Origin: Bacteroidales bacterium
GTDB taxonomy: Bacteria; Bacteroidota; Bacteroidia; Bacteroidales; Tenuifilaceae
Direction of reading: 5' to 3'
Length of the DNA stretch: 64,000 nucleotides
NCBI GenBank assembly: GCA_020636845.1
Contig: JACJXD010000008.1
Span: forward strand, 79,542-143,541
The position numbers were made by a program, and so were the translations under genes. Below the pieces are notes generated by a model. It saw only the letters and a list, made by a program, of their open reading frames with translations. It was not told where the DNA came from and searched no databases. Below, piece after piece: positions 54,533 through 62,781 of the stretch (its first letter is position 1; the number at the start of each line of letters is the position of its first letter).

Positions 54533-54781
54533 TTAATTGTTTAAATATTTCAAATTTTTAATAATTGAGTCCACCGTTGAGTTGCCAATAAATTTAGATT
54601 CAATCAATTTCATATTTGTTTTATATTCAATCCGAGTAGAAGTGTCGGAGTTTAATTCTTCAAGTCTTAGAATTGATGCTCTTTGTCCTTTAATCTCAGT
54701 TCTTAATTTGTGGTTTTCATATATTAATCCTATCGTTATCAATATTCCACAAATGATAAGAATTCTTTTCAGTTTTATCAT
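54533..54781 (-). CDS. Small membrane-anchored coiled-coil protein (cassette gene)
   Basis: The 82-residue protein has an N-terminal helix (RILIICGILITIGLIY) followed by a possible coiled coil (KLRTEIKGQRASILRLEEL). It precedes the 94-residue gene by 4 bp; the two similar membrane-anchored products may form a pair. Confidence 0.6.
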   Translation of the reverse strand: MIKLKRILIICGILITIGLIYENHKLRTEIKGQRASILRLEELNSDTSTRIEYKTNMKLIESKFIGNSTVDSIIKNLKYLNN

Positions 54782-54833
54782 TGATTTAAATCGATTTGGT
54801 TAAAGAGATGAGTTGTCAAGTTTCCTAAATTGC

Positions 54834-54966
54834 CCATAACGGCCGGCGGTTGCTGACGCTGGGAGTGAAGAGCCGGTAAGGCGTCACCCGCTAAAGCCAA
54901 ACTAAAGGTAGAAATATTTTTCGTTTTCGCATCATTAACCCGAGTGAGAGCAACCGCTTGTTAGCA
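54834..54966 (-). repeat. attC-like site 8
   Basis: 133 bp, class 1. Cores CCATAAC and GTTAGCA. Confidence 0.85.
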
Positions 54967-54977
54967 TTAGGCATTTT

Positions 54978-55928
54978 TTAATCAGTTAAGATTATTGAAA
55001 TTGCTGGAGTTAATGCTATAAGAGATGTGCCTTTAACCTGAAAGCCTTTTTTACTGTAAGCCCATTTAATCCAATCATCGTTAATCCAAAACCCCTTATC
55101 GTAAGTCCACCTAATTGGACTGTTCTCATAAGTTATGGCGAAGTCAGGTCCAAACCGTTTTTCGAAAAATTTAGCATTAATACCCCCGTTTTTTTCATTT
55201 ACTTCCTCTTCGAAAAAGTTTTCGTAGTTCATTATCCATTCTACTCCAACCACTAACCCGGTTTTAGGGTATGTAATTCTGTTTTTAGATAAATCTAGAA
55301 CATTTTTCGAAATTCCAAAGCCGAGTTCAGCTTTTGTAGAAACGGTAGTAGCTTTGTTTACTAACTCTCTTCCCGGTTTATTTGTGGTCGTATCGTATTC
55401 GTATATATGAATATTAAATTTATGTTTTCTTAAACTTTTTCTTGTATAGACGATTATTTTGCTAATAAACTCATTTTTTAAATATTGCTCTGAATAGGGA
55501 AAGTACCGGCACATTATAATTGGAACATTGGAACTGAGCATATAGCCAAGGTGCGTTTTCTTGTTTATTGGATTTACAACAAAGGAATTTTTCTTATTGG
55601 GGAAAACGGTCACTTCTTGAATTTTGTAAACTCTAGGATGTAAGTAAATTGGGAATTTTATATTTTTTATATCTATTATTGTGTCATAGTAGCCAATGGC
55701 TGTTATTTTTAACTTTTCGTTCATGAGAATTGTACTGTCAACAAGTAGCACAAAATCGCCATTTTCCAAAGAGTTTGTTCCAATGTCTTTACTTAATACC
55801 CATATGTTTGAAAAAGGTATTCCTAGTTTTGAATTCTTATCAATAATCCTACTTTTCAATAAAAGACTTTGCGAAAAGGATAATAAAGGGATTATTGTTG
55901 TAGCAAGTATGATTATTATTTTCTTCAT
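54978..55928 (-). CDS. Secreted carboxypeptidase-regulatory-like domain protein (cassette gene)
   Basis: The 316-residue protein has a signal peptide (KKIIIILATTIIPLLSFSQ). It is followed by a CarboxypepD_reg-like domain (RIIDKNSKLGIPFSNIWVL to ITAIGYYDTIIDI) as found at the start of many Bacteroidota outer-membrane proteins, but no TonB plug or barrel. The C-terminal two thirds are unrecognised. Cores GTTAGCATTA (54960) and TAATGCTAAC (55934) mark the cassette. Confidence 0.75.
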   Translation of the reverse strand: MKKIIIILATTIIPLLSFSQSLLLKSRIIDKNSKLGIPFSNIWVLSKDIGTNSLENGDFVLLVDSTILMNEKLKITAIGYYDTIIDIKNIKFPIYLHPRVYKIQEVTVFPNKKNSFVVNPINKKTHLGYMLSSNVPIIMCRYFPYSEQYLKNEFISKIIVYTRKSLRKHKFNIHIYEYDTTTNKPGRELVNKATTVSTKAELGFGISKNVLDLSKNRITYPKTGLVVGVEWIMNYENFFEEEVNEKNGGINAKFFEKRFGPDFAITYENSPIRWTYDKGFWINDDWIKWAYSKKGFQVKGTSLIALTPAISIILTD

Positions 55929-55936
55929 TTGCTTAA

Positions 55937-56071
55937 TGCTAACGGCCGGCGGTTTGTTGTCGGCTGGGATGGCGGCGCTTGCGTCGTCATCGCGCTGACA
56001 ACACCCACGCTAAGGTAACGAAAATTTCGACTTCCCAGTACCGCCCAGCTGCAATGAACCGCTTGTTGGCA
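55937..56071 (-). repeat. attC-like site 9 (stem co-varied)
   Basis: 135 bp. Cores TGCTAAC and GTTGGCA. Its stem, GGCGGTTTGTTGTCGGCTGGG with CCCAGCTGCAATGAACCGC, pairs although the sequence differs from class 1. Confidence 0.8.
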
Positions 56072-56075
56072 AACG

Positions 56076-56879
56076 TTATTCGTCTAGTTTTTCTTCTTCT
56101 TCAACATAACGAGAGTTTCCTGTTGAATCGGTTTCTAGAAATTCAATTATTTTTTTTAATGGAATAAACTTTTCTCCATCAATTTTATAAATATAGTATT
56201 CTGTTAAATCTATTCCATTTCTCCACCATGTTGTTATTGTTTTATTTATAGTGTCAATTTCCCCGTTATTGTATCTTGATAAAATTGGTTCTATTGTGTA
56301 TTCGTTCTTTGATGGACGGTAAATCCAAGTATAGTATATATAGCCACCAGTTCCATTGTCATAGTAAAAACTTAAATCGGGAAAACCATCAAGGTTATAA
56401 TCAGAAAAGACAATATCTTCTTTAATAATTGAGTCTAACCTTGCGTCTTTATAGTCACGGATTCTTAAATCTTCAACTGTAAATGACTCTGATTTTGTCT
56501 CATTTGTATTTTGAAACTTTATTTCCACTTTTTTATTTTCAGATAAAATTTTAAACATTTGAATGTTTTTGATTTGAAAACTTGAATCAACTACAGTAGT
56601 ATTTGATGAGTCGTCTTTGCTTTCTTTATGATACTTCCCTTTAATAACGAATAAATACTTGTCATCTTTATAATTCAACCGAACATCTGCTTCTCGGTTA
56701 CAACAGTTTGCAGTAGAATCATATATAGCATATTTTACTAATACAACGTTGGGTTGTTTTTTTATTATTGAATCATTGATAGACTTGCTATCATCTATCT
56801 TTACGTTTTTTGATTCAAGTGATGCGTTTTTGCAGGATAATATTATTAAGCAAAAAGTAAAGTAAAATGCAATTCTCAT
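56076..56879 (-). CDS. Lipoprotein of unknown function (cassette gene)
   Basis: The 267-residue protein has a lipobox (LIILSC, Cys16). The body has strand-rich repeats of the XAC2610/VCBS-lite kind, e.g. FSDYNLDGFPDLSFYYDNGTGGYIYYTW, where DYNLDGFPDL is reminiscent of calcium-binding repeats. The C-terminus is Glu-rich (VEEEEKLDE). Cores are GTTGGCAAAC (56065) and GTTTGCCAAC (56897). Confidence 0.75.
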   Translation of the reverse strand: MRIAFYFTFCLIILSCKNASLESKNVKIDDSKSINDSIIKKQPNVVLVKYAIYDSTANCCNREADVRLNYKDDKYLFVIKGKYHKESKDDSSNTTVVDSSFQIKNIQMFKILSENKKVEIKFQNTNETKSESFTVEDLRIRDYKDARLDSIIKEDIVFSDYNLDGFPDLSFYYDNGTGGYIYYTWIYRPSKNEYTIEPILSRYNNGEIDTINKTITTWWRNGIDLTEYYIYKIDGEKFIPLKKIIEFLETDSTGNSRYVEEEEKLDE

Positions 56880-56899
56880 GGGATGTTATTTCTAATGTT

Positions 56900-57031
56900 T
56901 GCCAACGGCTGGCGGTTGCTGACGCTGGGAGTGGAGCTCCAGTAAGTCGTCACCCGCTAAAGCTGAACTAAGTTAGTAATATTTTTCGTTTCCGTATCAT
57001 CAGCCCGAGTGAGAGCAACCGCTTGTTACCA
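56900..57031 (-). repeat. attC-like site 10
   Basis: 132 bp, class 1. Cores TGCCAAC and GTTACCA. Confidence 0.87.
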
Positions 57032-57040
57032 AGCGTATTT

Positions 57041-57667
57041 TTATAAACATTCATATTCATCAATTACATATTTGACTCTCACTCCTCTAATAAATTCAAA
57101 CGAATAGTTTTCTTCAACTCTGCCGAGAGAAGAATAGTCAGGGTCAATATTTGGGATATATTCGATACTAAGTTTCCCCTGGCTATAACTGCCAAAAGAG
57201 TACATCAAAGATATCGTTGAATCTTTAGTCACAATACTAAATGCATTTTCCAATTTGGCCATTGCACGAACATTTATCGTGTCATTGACCGATAAAAATC
57301 CATCTGCGAAGTAGTTTTTAGGCAATACATTGTCCACGAAAGAGCCTTTGTATTCTATGAAAACGAGTGTGTTTAATTCCGCTTTTTTTAAATCTTGTGG
57401 AAGTTCTTTTAAGTATAAGTCTATCAAATTGTCTTTCTCATTGTAGGAGAAAAGCGGACATTGCAGATAGCATAATTTCCCTTTTTCTCTACTTGTCAGT
57501 GGAAAGATTCCGCTGTAATTTCCGTCAATTTTTGCTTTAATAAGCAATAAGTTAACTGTTGAGCTTCGTCCCGATAGTCCAGTCGAACCAATGTTAATCT
57601 GTCTATAATTGTCGTTTGAACAACTTATTGCAAATAGAATCAATAAGACAAAGAGTTGTCGTTTCAT
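57041..57667 (-). CDS. Lipoprotein of unknown function (cassette gene)
   Basis: The 208-residue protein has a lipobox (LFAISC, Cys16). Nothing else is recognised. The flanking cores GTTACCAAGC (57025) and GCTTGGTAAC (57681-57690) are perfect complements and give the clearest cassette boundary. Confidence 0.75.
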   Translation of the reverse strand: MKRQLFVLLILFAISCSNDNYRQINIGSTGLSGRSSTVNLLLIKAKIDGNYSGIFPLTSREKGKLCYLQCPLFSYNEKDNLIDLYLKELPQDLKKAELNTLVFIEYKGSFVDNVLPKNYFADGFLSVNDTINVRAMAKLENAFSIVTKDSTISLMYSFGSYSQGKLSIEYIPNIDPDYSSLGRVEENYSFEFIRGVRVKYVIDEYECL

Positions 57668-57683
57668 TTTTCTTCAATATGCT

Positions 57684-57815
57684 TGGTAACGGCCGGCGGT
57701 TGCTGACGCTGGGAGTAAAACTCCAGCAAGTCGTCACCCGCTAAAGCCAAACTAAGTTAGTAATATTTTTCGTTTTTGTATCATCAGCCCGAGTGAGAGC
57801 AACCGCTTGTTGGGC
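57684..57815 (-). repeat. attC-like site 11
   Basis: 132 bp, class 1. Cores TGGTAAC and GTTGGGC; the latter fits the classical GTTRRRY. Confidence 0.87.
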
Positions 57816-57853
57816 ACAGTACATTATTAACCATCTATTCGTTATATCAAAAA

Positions 57854-58345
57854 TCAGTTTAAGTTCATCGGAATATTTTTGTTGGCACCAATTTTATTAA
57901 TGACATTTTTAATTTCTTGAATCACTGAATAGTCAAGTTTCGTCATTGACAGTTTATAAGTTGAGTTATCATTTCTTGTAATCAAAAAATTAGTCGGTTT
58001 GTAATCTATTGTTTTTATATCGGCCCAATCTATTCTTTGTTCTTTCTCAAATGCTCCAATCTTTTTTATTATTACTTCGCTATTTATCTTAATGAATGCT
58101 TTTCCGAACAATCTATCAATTGAACTTCCTAATCCAGTTAGTGTCAACGATAATCCATTTACAGCAATAATTAATGAATAACCCAAGTCAAACCATGAAA
58201 ATGAGCCTCTTTCGTTTAATCTAAACGGAATCCATAGAATTGCAATTAGATAAGCTAATAAGGCAAAAAACAAAGCAGGTTTGGACTTTTTCAATCCTTT
58301 ATTTAAATCTTTTATGTATTTCATGTCAATTATTTGTTTATCCAT
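57854..58345 (-). CDS. Small membrane protein with PH-like domain (cassette gene)
   Basis: The 163-residue protein has two membrane helices (residues about 25-43 and 52-75). A soluble half follows (FIKINSEVIIKKIGAFEKEQRIDWADIKTI) resembling the PH-like STM3941-type fold. ATG at 58345 or 58324 may be used. Cores GTTGGGCACA (57809) and TGTGCCCAAC (58399). Confidence 0.7.
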   Translation of the reverse strand: MDKQIIDMKYIKDLNKGLKKSKPALFFALLAYLIAILWIPFRLNERGSFSWFDLGYSLIIAVNGLSLTLTGLGSSIDRLFGKAFIKINSEVIIKKIGAFEKEQRIDWADIKTIDYKPTNFLITRNDNSTYKLSMTKLDYSVIQEIKNVINKIGANKNIPMNLN

Positions 58346-58401
58346 TTTATCGTTCTTTTTAGTTTGAAACTGCGGAATGTTTTTTGTTCATGTCGTATTG
58401 T

Positions 58402-58534
58402 GCCCAACGGTTTGCGGCAAGAGGTCGTGGCGACATAGACGTGAGTCTGTGTCGACTGACCGATAAGGCAACATGCAGGTTCGACGGAGTCGAGCCGGTA
58501 CAACCCGAGCCATGCCTTTTGCCGCGTGTTAGCT
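58402..58534 (-). repeat. attC-like site 12 (sequence unlike the others)
   Basis: 133 bp. Cores GCCCAAC and GTTAGCT. The stem GCGGCAAGAGG...CGTGG with CCATGCCTTTTGCCGCG has replaced the class 1 stem, yet keeps pairing, place and length. Both strands carry long spurious frames here. Confidence 0.75.
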
Positions 58535-59179
58535 TTTAGTTGCTTTATCAATTCCATTCATTAATTCAACAATTACATTAATCGAGTCGTTATTTACAGG
58601 CTTTAATGTCCGTGCAATCAAATATCTATTTTTAATCTCAATATATAGGTCATTTTGCCTCTTTATTTCCTCAAGTAATCGATAATCTATATTAAGCCTC
58701 AATTGTTGCTCATTATCCGCCAAAACATAATATTTTGAACTGAATTCCTTGTCTTCTTTGAAATCAATCTCAACAGGGTTTATTAATTCATTAAATTTAT
58801 CAGTAATGGTTTCAGGTTTAATAAAAACATTACCTAAATCTGGTTTTATTGATGTCAATCCTATAAGTTCACAATCTACGTTTTTAATAACTCTTGGAGC
58901 GTTACGACTAACTGTATAATCATGTGAATTAAAAGTCAATAAAATCAAAGTCGTTTCATAATTGCACCCAATTAATTTAAATGATGAGAAAAGAGTCACC
59001 TTGTCATATTTGCTCATCATTGAGAATTGAGAAAGAATCTTAATAATCTTTTTCTCCTCATTCATATTTAATTTCTGAATCTGTATATTTTTCTCTCGAA
59101 AATATTTTTCAAAATCTTCAATAGTATTATCCAAAGACTTACTTGAGGAATAGATATATGATCCAAAAATTTCAACCAT
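58529..59179 (-). CDS. Protein of unknown function (cassette gene)
   Basis: The 216-residue soluble protein has no recognised motif. Its stop codon (TAA, 58529-58531) lies within the site 12 core, so the last codons run directly into the attC-like site. Cores GTTAGCTTT (58528) and AAAGCTAAC (59208). Confidence 0.7.
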   Translation of the reverse strand: MVEIFGSYIYSSSKSLDNTIEDFEKYFREKNIQIQKLNMNEEKKIIKILSQFSMMSKYDKVTLFSSFKLIGCNYETTLILLTFNSHDYTVSRNAPRVIKNVDCELIGLTSIKPDLGNVFIKPETITDKFNELINPVEIDFKEDKEFSSKYYVLADNEQQLRLNIDYRLLEEIKRQNDLYIEIKNRYLIARTLKPVNNDSINVIVELMNGIDKATKS

Positions 59180-59209
59180 TTAATGTAATATTAGTTTCTC
59201 TGCAATTAA

Positions 59210-59341
59210 AGCTAACGGTTGGCGGTTGCTGGCGTTGGGAGTGAAGTTTCAGAACGTCGTCACCCGCTAAAGTCAAACTAAGGTAGTAATATTTTTCGTT
59301 TTCGTACCATCAGCCCGAGTGCGAGCAACCGCTTGTTAGCG
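59210..59341 (-). repeat. attC-like site 13
   Basis: 132 bp, class 1. Cores AGCTAAC and GTTAGCG. Confidence 0.87.
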
Positions 59342-59346
59342 TTTGT

Positions 59347-60138
59347 TTATTTTTCTTTAACATAAGATTTAACAATTCGAAAACCTGTAGCATTATCTCT
59401 AAACTCTGGTTTGACAAGAACTCTTTCATTCAATTTCCTTTCAGTTTTCCATGAACTTCCTTTTATTATTATTTCACCGTTTTCAGATGTCGACGAAGTC
59501 CATTCAGAAACGTTGTCATTTAGGTTATAAAGACCAAATGCATTTTTCTTTCCGCTTTTGGCTTTTGTAATTTTTTTCGTTTGCGCATCAGGAGAATTTC
59601 TTGCTGCATATTCCCACTCAGTTTCTGTGGGTAACCTATTGACCATTACGTTTAGCAAACCTTTATTTTTGTTTATTTCATTCTCCATTTTTGTTTTCCA
59701 GCAACAATAGAGGACAGCATTCAAAAATGTTACGCCGACTACGGGGTAATCGTCAAACTTCTTGTCTGTGAAGTAGTTTTTTAAATTCTTGTCTGAATTC
59801 CAGACAGATGTGTCTATAACGTTTGCAAGAATGTCTCTGTAGGAATAAAGTTTTAGCGCTTCTTTTTTATTTTTAGTTTCTTTGAATTTATTAAAATCAA
59901 TAATTCCTATACTGTCATTTGGGTTATTTTTTAATGAATTTATGAATTCTCGATACTCTTTATTTGTAACTTCTTCACTCATCCAAAAGGCATCAATTGA
60001 AATTTTTTTAGTAGTTGTATCATTTTTAACAACTATAGTTCCCATAGGAACAAAACTCATATTTTTCGGTTTCTTTATCTGTGAAAACGAGAAAAATGAT
60101 GTTAGAGTAAGAATTGCAAGTGTAATTGTAGTTTTCAT
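59347..60138 (-). CDS. SUMF1/FGE-sulfatase-domain protein, secreted (cassette gene)
   Basis: The 263-residue protein has a signal peptide (TITLAILTLTSFFSFSQ). The formylglycine-generating-enzyme fold shows as FVPMGTIVV, DAFWMSEEVTNKEYREFI, YPVVGVTFLNAVLYCCW, RLPTETEWEYAAR, NVSEWTSS and FRDNATGFRIV. It is like GldJ/GldK and SUMF1 family proteins rather than a known FGE, and no sulfatase is nearby. The cassette has cores GTTAGCGTT (59335) and AACGCTAAC (60159). Confidence 0.82.
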   Translation of the reverse strand: MKTTITLAILTLTSFFSFSQIKKPKNMSFVPMGTIVVKNDTTTKKISIDAFWMSEEVTNKEYREFINSLKNNPNDSIGIIDFNKFKETKNKKEALKLYSYRDILANVIDTSVWNSDKNLKNYFTDKKFDDYPVVGVTFLNAVLYCCWKTKMENEINKNKGLLNVMVNRLPTETEWEYAARNSPDAQTKKITKAKSGKKNAFGLYNLNDNVSEWTSSTSENGEIIIKGSSWKTERKLNERVLVKPEFRDNATGFRIVKSYVKEK

Positions 60139-60160
60139 GGTTTTGTCAATTATAAATGAA

Positions 60161-60293
60161 CGCTAACGGCCGGCGGTTGCTGACGCTGGGAGTGAAGTTT
60201 CAGTAAGTCGTCACCCGCTAAAGCCAGAATAAAAGTAAATAAAATTTTCGGATTCGTATCATCAGCCCGAGTGAAAGCAACCGCTTGTTGTAA
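60161..60293 (-). repeat. attC-like site 14
   Basis: 133 bp, class 1. Cores CGCTAAC and GTTGTAA. Confidence 0.85.
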
Positions 60294-60301
60294 GCTGTGT
60301 T

Positions 60302-60784
60302 TTATTTAATTGTGTAGGAATGTTGTTCGTATTCATACTTGTCAGAATCTAACGGCCATTCAAAAGTAAATTTGCAATCATTTGTATTTGTAATTGTATC
60401 TGAAAGGAAAGTATATTTTCGAACAGTAATTAAATTTTTGTTTTCATTAAAGCGGAGCAATATTGTCAACGATTTTGTACATCCAAAATAGACTTTATTT
60501 GTTGTTATTATTTTTAGAGAGTCATTACTGAAAAGATAGTTGTCTTGATCGTAGTTGTAATAGTAGTCATTTTTAAATTTTCCACTTCCAATTAGTTCAG
60601 TGATATTTTCGTTAGGGAAAAATGTTTGAGTGTGAACAATCATCGAAGTCAAAGTGTCGTCGCCACAATTTCTTATGGTATAGGACATTTCATATTTTGG
60701 GATTGTTTTATCATTGTCTTTTTCACAGTTCGAAAAAAACAATCCAATAGTAAAGATGATAATAAGTTTTAAATTTAATTTCAT
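60302..60784 (-). CDS. Lipoprotein of unknown function (cassette gene)
   Basis: From ATG 60784 the protein has about 160 residues and a lipobox-like N-terminus (FTIGLFFSNC, Cys20). An in-frame ATG at 60817 would add 11 residues before this signal; 60784 is preferred. No domain is recognised. Cores GTTGTAAGC (60287) and GCTTACAAC (60819). Confidence 0.7.
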   Translation of the reverse strand: MKLNLKLIIIFTIGLFFSNCEKDNDKTIPKYEMSYTIRNCGDDTLTSMIVHTQTFFPNENITELIGSGKFKNDYYYNYDQDNYLFSNDSLKIITTNKVYFGCTKSLTILLRFNENKNLITVRKYTFLSDTITNTNDCKFTFEWPLDSDKYEYEQHSYTIK

Positions 60785-60820
60785 ACGTTCTATTCCGAAT
60801 TCATTATTTTTAAACATTGC

Positions 60821-60911
60821 TTACAACGGTGGCGTGTATGTAATGCGCTGTCGACTGCTAATTTACAATTTATTTTTAAGCGGGCAGCGTTTTATATACA
60901 CGCTGTTGTGT
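60821..60911 (-). repeat. attC-like site 15 (short, 91 bp)
   Basis: Only 91 bp, lacking most of the middle, but with the same stem layout: GGCGTGTATGTAATGCGCTG with CAGCGTTTTATATACACGC. Cores TTACAAC and GTTGTGT. Confidence 0.75.
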
Positions 60912-61398
60912 GCTGTTTTTTAATTTTCGAAAAAGCAGTTTACAGGTTTGGAGGGTCGTCCTAGTAAAGCACGCTAGTGCCGCCTCGCATGTATAGCATC
61001 GGGTTACCGGCCATGGCATAAGCTGGGACAAGCTTGTGTCCGTTGCCGCCGGTGCGAGCTAGAGCTGAGAAGAAGCGTCCGGATTTCCCCGTCCCGTTAC
61101 GAATCCGTGTAGGGCTTGACTTTGTCCGAGAAAAACGCTAACTTGCCTCAGGCTACCGGCTTTCGGGCGAAGCCTTCTTCCCGCCACGGTGTCCGTTCCG
61201 CCAAGCCAGCTTTTCGTACTCGTCCCCGCCGCGTTAAGGCATCCAGCGTAGCGGATGCTGCCTTTCGGCAAGTTACCCGCTTTGCTACGTCGGGTTCAAG
61301 CCCTTGAGTTTCGGGGCGTCCGCAGCCCCTTTTCCCGTCCGCAATGCCCGCCGCATGCACCCTACGACGCTTCCCGACCCTTCAAAATTGCATACAAC
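60905..61398 (-). other. Second GC-rich cassette without a clear gene
   Basis: Bounded by GTTGTGTGC (60905) and GCATACAAC (61390), which differ at one base. The interior from about 60950 to 61380 is clearly GC-rich, with short frames on both strands and no motif. Like the cassette at 53608-54107, but the sequence is not the same. I cannot say whether it encodes RNA, protein or nothing. Confidence 0.6.
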
Positions 61399-61525
61399 GG
61401 TCGGTGGTTTGGGCTGCTGGGGAGTTAAAGGTCAGCGGCGTCATCCCACGCTAAAAACATACTAAATTACTAAAAACTTTCGTATCTGCATCATCAGCCC
61501 CAGTAAGCTAAACCACCTGTTGTAC
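61392..61525 (-). repeat. attC-like site 16 (stem co-varied)
   Basis: 134 bp. Cores ATACAAC and GTTGTAC. The stem is GGTGGTTTGGGCTGCTGGGG with CCCCAGTAAGCTAAACCACC, both sides changed together relative to class 1. Confidence 0.82.
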
Positions 61526-61966
61526 GCAGTTTTTTATTTTATTAAGTAACCTTTGAATCCTATTTTGCCTTTTCATTGGTATAATCTCTTCTTGACTAAA
61601 ATCAATTACATTAATATTTGTTATTTCTACTTTTTCCTGTTTCATCAAGTATTCAAATATTTCAGTTACCCACAATTTTACTTTTTCAATTTCATTTTTT
61701 GTTGAGTATTTGTCAATTGTGAATGAATAATCATTATAAATACTCCAATCTATCATAACTTTTATTTTATCCTTAACAAAATATCCGCTTTCATATGTGT
61801 CAAAAAAATCATATTTGTAGTCGAATGAATCAGGCTTAAGGTTTTCTTTAATGAAATTAGGACATAGAAACATATCATCAACATGAAGTCCGATTCCATA
61901 TAGAAAGAATTGAATTGTTCCGTCTTCTTTTCTTATAGTCTTGATATTGTATTTTTTATTATACAT
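61508..61966 (-). CDS. Protein of unknown function (cassette gene, reads into its attC-like site)
   Basis: The 152-residue soluble protein has no recognised domain. Its frame has no stop before the core, and it ends CVQQVV inside site 16 (61508), so the last residues are encoded by the site itself. Cores GTTGTACGCA (61519) and TGCGTACAAC (62019). Confidence 0.7.
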   Translation of the reverse strand: MYNKKYNIKTIRKEDGTIQFFLYGIGLHVDDMFLCPNFIKENLKPDSFDYKYDFFDTYESGYFVKDKIKVMIDWSIYNDYSFTIDKYSTKNEIEKVKLWVTEIFEYLMKQEKVEITNINVIDFSQEEIIPMKRQNRIQRLLNKIKNCVQQVV

Positions 61967-62021
61967 TTTTATTAAATATTTCTTATCATATAATAATTAT
62001 CCAATATCAAGATAAAATTGC

Positions 62022-62154
62022 GTACAACGGCTGGCGGTTGCTGACGCTGGGAGTGAAGAGCCAGAACGTTGTCACCCGCTAAAGCCAAAACTAAGGTAGT
62101 AATATTTTTCGAATTTGTACCATCAGCCCGAGTGAGAGCAACCGCTTGTTGGCA
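62022..62154 (-). repeat. attC-like site 17
   Basis: 133 bp, class 1. Cores GTACAAC and GTTGGCA. Confidence 0.87.
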
Positions 62155-62163
62155 GCTGGCATT

Positions 62164-62604
62164 TTATTCTTCATGTCTTAATTTCTCGATTTCATTATTT
62201 ATAGAATCAAAATCATCACAATAAAAGAATTTCATACCTGTTATCTTTTCTAATTTATCAGACTTATTTATGATATCTCCTTTGTCTGGCGAAATAAATA
62301 TTTGACATTTTTCCTTATATGCAGTATCAATATGTCTTATATCATTAAAATTTTTTCTACCAACAATATTTTCAATTTTAATGAAGGCTTCTGATGGAAG
62401 AGTATCCGAAATTATTATTCTATCGTCATCAGCAGTTACGAAAGTGTTATCACAAGTCAATAGAGATGGACTATTTGAACGATTTGCTTTTTTCGTATAA
62501 TTCTCAAAAGGAAAATATAATAGTTTAATATCTTTAATTTCTTTAAGTTTTTTTACTTTACTTGTTAACGCTCCATTTTCACAATAAATTCTAATAACTT
62601 TCAT
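62164..62604 (-). CDS. Protein of unknown function (cassette gene)
   Basis: The 146-residue soluble protein has no recognised motif. Residues near the end (SDKLEKITGMKFFYCDDF) resemble no known signature. Cassette cores GTTGGCAGC (62148) and GCTGCCAAC (62638). Confidence 0.7.
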   Translation of the reverse strand: MKVIRIYCENGALTSKVKKLKEIKDIKLLYFPFENYTKKANRSNSPSLLTCDNTFVTADDDRIIISDTLPSEAFIKIENIVGRKNFNDIRHIDTAYKEKCQIFISPDKGDIINKSDKLEKITGMKFFYCDDFDSINNEIEKLRHEE

Positions 62605-62639
62605 TTCGCAAATTCATTTGGTTTCAATGTTGTGCTTGC

Positions 62640-62771
62640 TGCCAACGTTCCGCGTGTTTGTTTTGTTTGGGGGATTGGAACAATATTCTATCCATCCAAT
62701 ATAAAGCTACCAAAAAGCGGAGAACTTTCCAAACCTATTTTAGCCCAAATAAAATAAACACGCTGTTGTGC
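62640..62771 (-). repeat. attC-like site 18
   Basis: 132 bp, class 2. Cores TGCCAAC and GTTGTGC. The stem CGCGTGTTTGTTTTGTTTGG pairs with CCCAAATAAAATAAACACGC. Confidence 0.82.
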
Positions 62772-62781
62772 ACTGGCAATG

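Noticed and set aside
58330..58557. 75-codon minus-strand frame across site 12
   Set aside because: It lies within the attC-like site and overlaps the real genes on both sides.
61059..61360. Overlapping 63-70 residue frames in the second GC-rich cassette
   Set aside because: Same reason: several mutually overlapping frames on both strands and no recognisable domain.
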